DNA from: Steroidobacter gossypii
GTDB lineage: Bacteria; Pseudomonadota; Gammaproteobacteria; Steroidobacterales; Steroidobacteraceae
Length of the DNA: 64,000 nucleotides
Assembly: GCF_016801985.1 (NCBI RefSeq)
Contig: NZ_JAEVLS010000003.1
Location: 558,001 to 622,000 of the forward strand
Direction: 5' to 3'
Shown here: positions 17,340 through 23,992 of the stretch, piece by piece
How positions within the stretch are numbered: the stretch's first letter is position 1
Layout: each line of letters starts with the position of its first letter
Translations under genes and position numbers: made by a program
Notes under the pieces: model-generated
Told to the model about the DNA's origin: nothing
The model's input: only the letters and a program-made list of their open reading frames with translations
Database searches by the model: none

Positions 17340-18517
17340 GCAACCTCCAGTGCGTTTCGGAACTGCGCGATCTGAGTGAGGGCTGCTGCGCTCAATGCTT
17401 GCGGCTGCGATGTGAGCATGAGCGTGGGGAGGCCGGCGTCGCGGAGAGCGCGCTCGATGCGGGGCGCTTCCCAGGCGAGGCCGGTGTCGGTTGCGACCAT
17501 CCAGACGATGACGGCGTCGGCGCGCAGCGCCTTGGCGACCTTGACGATCTCGGCAGGCGATTGCAGGAGCTCGCGCGCCACGGCCGTTTGTTGATAACAA
17601 CGTCGCGCCACCGCCTCGATGCCGCGAGATGCCGATAAACCGCTGACGTGGCTCGGCGATCCAACGTCGACGCCTGAAGCGGCAGGGCGTGCGCGCGAGG
17701 AGATTCCGCGGCCGGCATGCCGTGCGTGCGAGGACATTTCCGTTGCCGTCGATTCAGCTGAAACAAATGCCTCGTTGATCTCTCCGACGACAACCACATC
17801 ATCGTTTTCAATCGCCGCGTGCAACTCATCATCGGCCGGCACACTGCCCACAAGCAGCACGCGCTTGCGCGGCTTCATGGTGGCGGCCGCGGCGAGCCAC
17901 TCGCGCAAGGAGGCGTCGAATGCCTCGGACCAGTCGGCCCGAGCCGCGCGAATGATTCGATGCGCGAGCCGCCCTGAAGGAACCGCGGCCGCACCGCGCA
18001 ACTTAGCAAGCGCGCCGAGCAGATCGAACCGAGCCGATACTCGCTGAATCGCCGTATCAATGAGCCCTGCATCGGCGCCGAGCGCCGTGGCCAGCGAATG
18101 CGTCGACTCGACGGTATATTCCACGCTCGTCCCGCGTCCAATACGCGCCAGGTCATAGAGCAAAGGCTGCGGTCCCTTGCACTCGCCAAAGCGCTGCAAC
18201 TCACAGAGGTAGTAATACAATCTCTGCGCGCTATCGTCGCTGCGCGAGAAGATGACAGCTGACAGCGAATCGAGCCTGCCGCTCAACCACCACTGAGCAA
18301 TCGTCCGACTCTGCGCCGAGAAGCTATTCTCCAGATAGCGGTCAGCCAGCACAGTGTCGTCTGGAGCCGCCAGCGAGGCGAGCTGCACAGGCGCCGCGCC
18401 AGCGGCGAGAATGAGCTCGACGGGAACATCCCACCCGAGATAGCCAATCGCCCGCCGCGATCCCACGCCAGCGAGCGGCGCGCTCAACACCCGATCCAAC
18501 AGCGCCGGTAAACTCAT
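17336..18517 (-). CDS. 2-hydroxyacyl-CoA dehydratase-like subunit B (cluster cysteines not seen)
   Basis: This 393-residue protein is a diverged second member of the 2-hydroxyacyl-CoA dehydratase family. The family pattern is visible in RAIGYLGWDVPVELILAAGAAPVQL, in LYYYLCELQRFGECKGPQPLLYDLARI and in the C-terminal DAVIVWMVATDTGLAWEAPRIERALRDAGLPTLML. The segment where family members have a cluster cysteine reads ENSFSAQSRT, and only three scattered Cys occur in the whole protein, so it probably does not hold a normal [4Fe-4S] cluster. ATG 18517 forms an ATGA overlap with the TRAP permease gene; the longer open frame to 19225 is a shadow of that gene. With subunit A it likely forms a heterodimer in which only A binds iron-sulfur. 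Confidence 0.75.
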   Translation of the reverse strand: MSLPALLDRVLSAPLAGVGSRRAIGYLGWDVPVELILAAGAAPVQLASLAAPDDTVLADRYLENSFSAQSRTIAQWWLSGRLDSLSAVIFSRSDDSAQRLYYYLCELQRFGECKGPQPLLYDLARIGRGTSVEYTVESTHSLATALGADAGLIDTAIQRVSARFDLLGALAKLRGAAAVPSGRLAHRIIRAARADWSEAFDASLREWLAAAATMKPRKRVLLVGSVPADDELHAAIENDDVVVVGEINEAFVSAESTATEMSSHARHAGRGISSRARPAASGVDVGSPSHVSGLSASRGIEAVARRCYQQTAVARELLQSPAEIVKVAKALRADAVIVWMVATDTGLAWEAPRIERALRDAGLPTLMLTSQPQALSAAALTQIAQFRNALEVA

Positions 18518-19806
18518 TGATGCAACCACCCCGGCAGCGCCAGCGCCAGCGCCGGCACGGCAATCAACAACGACAGATGCAACAGGTCGGCCGCCAGAAA
18601 CGGCACCACACCTTTGAAGATGCGTCCCAGCGGAACATCCTTGGCGATGCCCTGAATCACGTACAGGTTGATGCCGATCGGCGGATGCACGAAGCCGATC
18701 TCCATGGTGCGCACCAGATAGATGCCGAACCAGATCGGCGACAACCCCAGATTGGTCACGATGGGCAGCAGAATGGGCGTGGTGAGCAGCATCAGCGCCA
18801 GCCCGTCGAGCACCGAGCCGAGCAGCAACAACAGCACGGTCATGATGACGATGGCCAGCAACTGCCCGCCTGGCAGTCCCTCCATGAAGGCGGCCACCTG
18901 ATCCGCAAGCCCGGTGTAACTCATGAAGACGGCGAAGATCAGCGCGCCGATGACCACGACATAGATCATGCCGGTCGTGCGCAGCGTCTGCGCCAGCGCT
19001 TCCTGCAGCGAGGCGCGATTCAACTTCCGCCGCCAAGCACACAATAGAAGCGCCCCGGTCGCACCGACGGATGCCGCCTCGGTCGGCGTGAACCAGCCGA
19101 ATGCGATGCCGCCCAACACCACCAGGATCAGCCCGCCAAGATCGAGAATTCGAAACAACGCCTCGCGCCGCTCGGGCCAGGGCGCGCGCGCCGTCGCCGG
19201 TCCGATGGATGGACGCCATCGGCACAACAGCACGATGGTGATGACGTAGAACAGCGCCTGCGACAATCCCGGGATGATCGCCGCCGTGAACAGCTTGCCG
19301 ATGGATTGCTCAGCAAGAATGCCGAACACGATCAGCGCGCCTGAGGGCGGAATGATGGATCCCAGCGTGCCGCCGGCGGCGATCGCTCCCGTCGCCAACG
19401 CATCGGAATAGCCGCGCTTGCGCATCTCCGGCAAGCCGATCAATCCGATCGTGGCCGCGGTCGCAAGGCTCGATCCACTGATCGCGCCGAAGCCGGCGCA
19501 ACCGGCGACGGACGCAATCGCCAGTCCACCGCGACGATGTCCGACCATGCGAGCCGCCGCTTCGAAGAAGTCGCGACTTGCGCCGGCCGCGAAGCACAGG
19601 TGCGCCATGAATAGAAACATCGGCAGCACGCCGAGCTCATAGCGCGTGATCGTCTCGAACAGCACCACGCCAGATTTGATGATGGCCGGCTCCGGCCCGA
19701 GCAGCAGGATCAGGCCCACCATTCCGACCACGCCCATGGCGACGCCAATGGGCACGCCCAGCGTCAGCAGGACGAGTAGGGCGAGGACGCCGAGCACGCC
19801 GTTCAT
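18514..19806 (-). CDS. TRAP transporter large permease, DctM family
   Basis: This is the 430-residue large inner-membrane subunit of a TRAP transporter, the sodium-coupled channel component. It has about twelve to thirteen hydrophobic segments. Family motifs include GVPIGVAMGVVGMVGL near the start, AGFGAISGSSLATAATIG, GAIAAGGTLGSIIPPSGALIVFG and, near the end, PPIGINLYVIQGIAKDVP. ATG 19806 overlaps the stop of the small permease gene (ATGA); the GTG- or ATG-like starts further upstream lie inside that gene. It works with DctQ just upstream and with the DctP lipoprotein further down the operon. The carried acid is unknown. Confidence 0.93.
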   Translation of the reverse strand: MNGVLGVLALLVLLTLGVPIGVAMGVVGMVGLILLLGPEPAIIKSGVVLFETITRYELGVLPMFLFMAHLCFAAGASRDFFEAAARMVGHRRGGLAIASVAGCAGFGAISGSSLATAATIGLIGLPEMRKRGYSDALATGAIAAGGTLGSIIPPSGALIVFGILAEQSIGKLFTAAIIPGLSQALFYVITIVLLCRWRPSIGPATARAPWPERREALFRILDLGGLILVVLGGIAFGWFTPTEAASVGATGALLLCAWRRKLNRASLQEALAQTLRTTGMIYVVVIGALIFAVFMSYTGLADQVAAFMEGLPGGQLLAIVIMTVLLLLLGSVLDGLALMLLTTPILLPIVTNLGLSPIWFGIYLVRTMEIGFVHPPIGINLYVIQGIAKDVPLGRIFKGVVPFLAADLLHLSLLIAVPALALALPGWLHQ

Positions 19807-20288
19807 GCGCGACCCCGCAGCGAGCGCCACATGTCACGCAGAAACACGAATGCGATGGCGACCGCGGCGAGAAACGACACGATGCGCAACGGACGAAAGG
19901 GGATGTGCAACAGCTCGCTTTGCTCGTAGTCGTTCCATGTCTCGAGGAGAAGCCACAGCGCGCCTGCGCTCAGGCCGATAAAGAACAACGCGGACAACAG
20001 ATGGGCGAACGCGTGCAGATACTGACGGGCCCGCTCGCTGACGCGCGTCGTCAGCAACGTCACGGTCGCGTGGCCGTTATTCATGGTGGCGGACAGCATG
20101 GCAGCCGAGGCCATCAACAGGATGCAGGCCTGAATGAGTTCCAATGCGCCGAGCAGCGGGATGCCTGCATGACGGCCCAGCACCGCGAGCGTCTCGACGC
20201 CCATTGCCAATACCAGGCCCGCGGCGCCGATGTAGAACAACGGGCCACGCGTCTGGCCCTTGCCGGAAGCGTCGTTCAGCTCAGCCAC
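19803..20288 (-). CDS. TRAP transporter small permease, DctQ family
   Basis: This is the 161-residue small membrane subunit of the TRAP transporter. Four hydrophobic segments are visible: FYIGAAGLVLAMGVETLAVLG, LIQACILLMASAAML, LLSALFFIGLSAGALWLLL and VSFLAAVAIAFVFL. This is the normal DctQ layout. The ATG at 20288 lies 13 bases inside the end of the CapA-like gene, and the stop overlaps the DctM start by ATGA, so all three are coupled. DctQ proteins scaffold the large permease and help dock the binding protein. Confidence 0.88.
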   Translation of the reverse strand: MAELNDASGKGQTRGPLFYIGAAGLVLAMGVETLAVLGRHAGIPLLGALELIQACILLMASAAMLSATMNNGHATVTLLTTRVSERARQYLHAFAHLLSALFFIGLSAGALWLLLETWNDYEQSELLHIPFRPLRIVSFLAAVAIAFVFLRDMWRSLRGRA

Positions 20289-21370
20289 ACGCCCTCGCTT
20301 GTGATTTGCATGGTCAGTGGCGGCAAGCCTGCCTCGACGCCAATGGCTTGAACGTAGTCGGCGATACGCTGAGCGGCGTCGGGTGCGATCCGCGGCCGGC
20401 CGGGAGGATCGACGTGTACAGGAATGAATCCCGCTCGAACATTGCCGTGCGCATCGATTTGCAGTCGACCGAGTAGCGCGTTAACCGCTTCGGGATGGAA
20501 TGGCGCGAGCACATACGCAGGATCCGGCTCGAAGCCAAACAACTCCTTGCGCTTGCGAGCCCAGGCGGCGCGCTCCGGGGATGCCTGATCCGGGCTCAAG
20601 GCACTTGTGACGACGCAACCATTTCCTAGTCCGTGGAAAATAGGAACGCCTCGATGGAACTCGATGCCTCGAATGATGTGGGCATGATGACCTACGACCA
20701 CATCGCAGCCGGCGTCGACGGCTGCGTGCGCGAGTGGACGTTCATACGGCGCGAGCCTGGCGCGGGTGTGCACGATCCCTTTGTGGAATGCAACGACGAC
20801 GAGATCGGCGCGCGCCTTCGCGGCCTGGATATCTTCTGCAAGCATTGTGAGCGAGGCCGGATCGATGCGCTCGAGCGCAGCCGCGGGGCGGATGGGGCCG
20901 CCGTCCACAGGCTCGACGCGAATATATGCACATCCGGCGTGATCCGTGCCTGCCCACGAACTTTCCGGCCCCACACAGTTGTAGCTCAGAATGGCGATGC
21001 GCTTGCCGCCGGAATTTACGATCGCAGGCTTACGCGCTTCTGCGAGCGTCGCGCCCGCGCCGGTGTATGCGATCCCCGCATCCCTCAATCCGGCGACGGT
21101 GTCCGCGATGCCGGTCGCCCCCAGATCCGCAATGTGATTTCCCGCCAGCGTCACGGCCCCAATGCCGGCCCGCGCAAGTGCCGGCAGATGCGCCGGATCG
21201 GCCCCGGGCGCAGGCACGTCATCGCGAACCTCTTCGACATGCGCGGTGTGGGGCACTTCCAGATGACCGATGGCGAGATCGGCGCTGCGCAGCGCCGGGG
21301 CGATGCCAGCGAGCCAGTGGTCTGGCTGCGGCTCATCGAGAATCAGGTCGCCGGTGAAGATCAGCTCCAT
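20276..21370 (-). CDS. CapA-family metallophosphatase-like protein
   Basis: This is a 364-residue protein of the CapA (poly-gamma-glutamate synthesis) family, which has a calcineurin-like metal-binding fold. Visible motifs are LIFTGDLILDEP at the N-terminus (metal Asp), GHLEVP, VTLAGNHIADLGATGI (the GNH motif), VVVAFHKGIVH and GHHAHIIRGIEFHRG. I chose ATG 21370, which places the first strand at the N-terminus and follows a GGGGG stretch; in-frame GTG 21403 and ATG 21394 are possible. No signal peptide is seen, so it probably acts in the cytoplasm. It is the first gene of the operon and overlaps DctQ by 13 bases, so it may hydrolyse a phosphorylated or amide-linked intermediate rather than make capsule. 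Confidence 0.82.
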   Translation of the reverse strand: MELIFTGDLILDEPQPDHWLAGIAPALRSADLAIGHLEVPHTAHVEEVRDDVPAPGADPAHLPALARAGIGAVTLAGNHIADLGATGIADTVAGLRDAGIAYTGAGATLAEARKPAIVNSGGKRIAILSYNCVGPESSWAGTDHAGCAYIRVEPVDGGPIRPAAALERIDPASLTMLAEDIQAAKARADLVVVAFHKGIVHTRARLAPYERPLAHAAVDAGCDVVVGHHAHIIRGIEFHRGVPIFHGLGNGCVVTSALSPDQASPERAAWARKRKELFGFEPDPAYVLAPFHPEAVNALLGRLQIDAHGNVRAGFIPVHVDPPGRPRIAPDAAQRIADYVQAIGVEAGLPPLTMQITSEGVWLS

Positions 21371-21408
21371 GCCGCGCCCCCGGGCATCGCCCATCCGTAA
21401 CACACTCG

Positions 21409-21438
21409 TTGATTGTCGACCAAACTATCGATCATATT
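21409..21438 (+). promoter_or_regulatory. candidate promoter/operator of the GntR gene
   Basis: TTGATT (21409-21414) and CATATT (21433-21438) are 18 bases apart, a weak sigma-70 match pointing at the GntR gene. Inside lies ATTGTCGACCAAA, a partly symmetric site of the kind bound by FCD-type GntR regulators. The region 21371-21472 is the only space between the regulator and the divergent operon. Confidence 0.3.
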
Positions 21439-21472
21439 GTCACCCACGCCGCCGCCGCGGCAGTGAGCCTTC

Positions 21473-22174
21473 ATGCCAGCCAAGACTGACAGCCGACCCG
21501 TAACCAAAGCACGCGCCGCCGCTCGAGCCGAGCCGCTGGCCGCGACCGAAGTGATGGACTGGATCCGAGAACGGATTCGCCGTGGCAGCTTCGTGCCTGG
21601 CCAACGCCTGGTGGAGGCGGACATCATGCGCGAGCTGCCGACCGCCACGCGCAGTCGCGTGCGCGAGGCGTTACAGCGGTTGGCGAGCGAAGGGCTGGTC
21701 ACCATCGAGGAATTCCGGGGCGCGTCAGTCAAACGTTTCACTCACGATGACTTGCGGCAGATGTATCGCGCGCGCATGGCGCTGGAAGGCATGGCTGCGG
21801 CGGACTTCGCGGCCGCCGACAAGCCCGAGCTGAAGCGGCGCCTGCAGAAAATCCAGACTGAATTGAACGGCATCGAGAACAGCGTCGACCACGAGCGCTT
21901 TGCGCGCCTCAATGAAGAATGGCATCGGCTGATCATCGAGGGCTCGGGCAACGAGTTCATTCGCATGTTTCTGGAGCGGCTGCGCATCCCCATCTACCGG
22001 CTGCTGATCGCGACCTTCTACAGCGCGCGGCGCATCGACAACGCAAACGCCGGCCATCGCAAGATCACCGAAGCCATCGTCAACGGCCGCGCCAGGGACG
22101 CCGAGCGGCTGATGCGCGAACATATCGCTGAAGGCCTGGAAACGCTGTCGGCGATGGATCTGGATATCAAATAG
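21473..22174 (+). CDS. GntR-family regulator, FadR/FCD subfamily
   Basis: This is a 233-residue regulator. The N-terminal winged helix (about residues 22-90) contains IRRGSFVPGQRLVEADIMREL, then SRVREALQRLASEGLVTIEEFRGASVK. The C-terminal all-helical FCD domain (about 95-230) shows MYRARMALEGMAA, FARLNEEWHRLIIEGSGN and AGHRKITEAIVNGRARDAERLMREHIAE, with Asn/His residues at the usual metal or ligand positions. ATG 21473 is the first start after the divergent promoter region. It is transcribed away from the CapA/TRAP/CoA-transferase operon across about 100 bases, so it very likely represses that operon until the imported acid or its CoA ester binds. Confidence 0.9.
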   Translation: MPAKTDSRPVTKARAAARAEPLAATEVMDWIRERIRRGSFVPGQRLVEADIMRELPTATRSRVREALQRLASEGLVTIEEFRGASVKRFTHDDLRQMYRARMALEGMAAADFAAADKPELKRRLQKIQTELNGIENSVDHERFARLNEEWHRLIIEGSGNEFIRMFLERLRIPIYRLLIATFYSARRIDNANAGHRKITEAIVNGRARDAERLMREHIAEGLETLSAMDLDIK

Positions 22175-22176
22175 CC

Positions 22177-23988
22177 TCACTCGCCGCGCGCTCCTTCGGC
22201 AAATCGGCCGACGATGGGCAACGTCAGCTGGGAGGCGTGCTCTCGATCGAAATGGATGCTGAGGGTGGGCGGCGGATCGAACGTCACATTGCGCGAGCGC
22301 TGGCGCGGATCTGCTCCGGCCACCGTCAAGCGCAGGCGATGGCCGGCCTTGATGATAGTGGAGGTCGGCAACAGATCCAGTCGCATCCTGGACGGCTCGC
22401 CCGGCACGAGCGGTTGTGCATCGGCTCGCTCGCCGCGGTGATAGGGCAGGCCCATGTAGTTGCGGTACGGTGGTCGCTGCTCGCTTCGATGCGAAGCGCG
22501 CAGACGACCGTGAGTCACGATGCTCACTGCGCCGCTTGGATCGATGTCTTCGAGGTACACGAACAGGTCGGCGTCGTTGCGATCGGCGGAGATCCAGAGA
22601 TCCGCGATGGGATGGCCGGCGATGTGCGTGTCAGCGCCCAGCGGAGCGGTGGCGTAGCTGAGCCCGTGCTTGTCCACCACGCAGGGCCACATCAGGAAGT
22701 AAAGATCGGTCTGCCGACTGCACTTTGGATCGTAGTCGACCACGAACCGATCGGGTGAGGTGGACTTGCCATCACGCTTGCTGCTGAGCTGTCCTGCAAC
22801 GCCGGGCGCCGCGCCGCCTCCCAGGTGCAATGTTTGATTTCGAGCGCTGGCCGGCGGCCAACGATCAGTGCTGCTCCACTCCTGACCGGCGGAGGCATTG
22901 AGGGTGCGATAGTAGATGGGCGCTTCACGCTGCCAGCCATTGTCGATCTTTTTCAGGAAATGATCGAAGAAGCGCAGCAGCTCGGTGGCCATGGGGAAGT
23001 CGCCCACCTCACAATGTCCCCATTCGCCCATCCACAGCTTGCGGGGATTGCTCAGGTTGTTATATGCGAGCGTGGCCTCGAAGCTGCCTTCGTCCATCCA
23101 GTTGCCCCAGATGAAGATGCCCACGCCGGAGCGCTCGATCTGCCTCGCGTAGGTTGCGACGCTGGCCTCCTGCCAGAAAGGCACGCCGAGCAGCGGAGAC
23201 ACATCGTCGCGGTAGCGCATGCCTGCCCACAGCTCGGCCATCGGCGTGCCTTTGGCGTGCTCGGCGATTGCGGCCTGCGCAAGCTTGCCGTCGGTGTCCG
23301 ACTCGACCGGGACGACGCCCTGGCCGAAATCCTGACCGGGATTTTCCGGTCGCGTGTTGAATTGCGCAGTGATGCCGCCGCGACTGACGAAGCCATATTT
23401 GTCGAAATCGGTGCAGCCGGGCGCGATGGCCTTCAGATGCGGCGACATCATGGTGGCGGCATGCCACGTCGTGCCGCCCAGATAGGAACATCCGGCTACC
23501 CCGATCGCACCCGTGCTCCAGGGCTGCCTGGCGAACCATTCGGTCATCTCATATGCATCGCGCGCTTCGGTGCGGTCCTGGAAGCCGCGGCGCGCGCCGA
23601 ACGAGGCGCCTCGTCCACGCGTGTCGACGGCGGCGAGCACGTAGCCGTGTTCGAGCAGCGGCATGAGATTCAGCCGCTCCAGCGGATTGACGATGTGGCC
23701 CTTCGAATCCGTGTAGGCGCGGCGATACGGCGTATGGATCCAGACGACCGGCAGTTTCTCATCGACGGCGCGGCCGTTGACCGAAGGGCGATAGATATCC
23801 ACCGCAAGCTTCACGCCGTCGGACATCGCAACGTATTGCGAGGCCTTTTGCCACTCGCTGAAACGCGCTTCAGAGTAGCCCCGGTACACGCCGGGGCGCG
23901 ACTCTTTGGCTTCGGCGGCGATGCCTGGCTGCAGGGGCAACAGGCACAGGCTGGTCGCCAACGTTGCACGGATGAGCGAGGTCAGCAC
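22177..23988 (-). CDS. CocE/NonD-family serine hydrolase, exported
   Basis: This is a 603-residue alpha/beta hydrolase of the X-Pro dipeptidyl-peptidase (S15)/CocE family, which cleaves esters or peptide bonds. The signal peptide is LIRATLATSLCLLPLQPGIAA. The nucleophile elbow is GVAGCSYLGG with Ser168, the likely catalytic His is in MGEWGHCEVGDF, and the C-terminal jelly-roll domain begins around LWISADRNDADLFVYLEDIDP. It starts at GTG 23988, four bases after the stop of the TonB receptor, with GGTGGT upstream, so receptor and hydrolase form an operon. A sensible reading is import of an ester or peptide across the outer membrane followed by periplasmic hydrolysis. The substrate is unknown. 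Confidence 0.9.
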   Translation of the reverse strand: MLTSLIRATLATSLCLLPLQPGIAAEAKESRPGVYRGYSEARFSEWQKASQYVAMSDGVKLAVDIYRPSVNGRAVDEKLPVVWIHTPYRRAYTDSKGHIVNPLERLNLMPLLEHGYVLAAVDTRGRGASFGARRGFQDRTEARDAYEMTEWFARQPWSTGAIGVAGCSYLGGTTWHAATMMSPHLKAIAPGCTDFDKYGFVSRGGITAQFNTRPENPGQDFGQGVVPVESDTDGKLAQAAIAEHAKGTPMAELWAGMRYRDDVSPLLGVPFWQEASVATYARQIERSGVGIFIWGNWMDEGSFEATLAYNNLSNPRKLWMGEWGHCEVGDFPMATELLRFFDHFLKKIDNGWQREAPIYYRTLNASAGQEWSSTDRWPPASARNQTLHLGGGAAPGVAGQLSSKRDGKSTSPDRFVVDYDPKCSRQTDLYFLMWPCVVDKHGLSYATAPLGADTHIAGHPIADLWISADRNDADLFVYLEDIDPSGAVSIVTHGRLRASHRSEQRPPYRNYMGLPYHRGERADAQPLVPGEPSRMRLDLLPTSTIIKAGHRLRLTVAGADPRQRSRNVTFDPPPTLSIHFDREHASQLTLPIVGRFAEGARGE

Positions 23989-23992
23989 CGAA

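Noticed and set aside
17336-19225. Dehydratase-like B gene starting at 19225 (629 residues)
   Set aside because: The extra N-terminal 236 residues are antisense-frame reading of the DctM gene; ATG 18517 makes the ATGA overlap and starts the recognisable domain.
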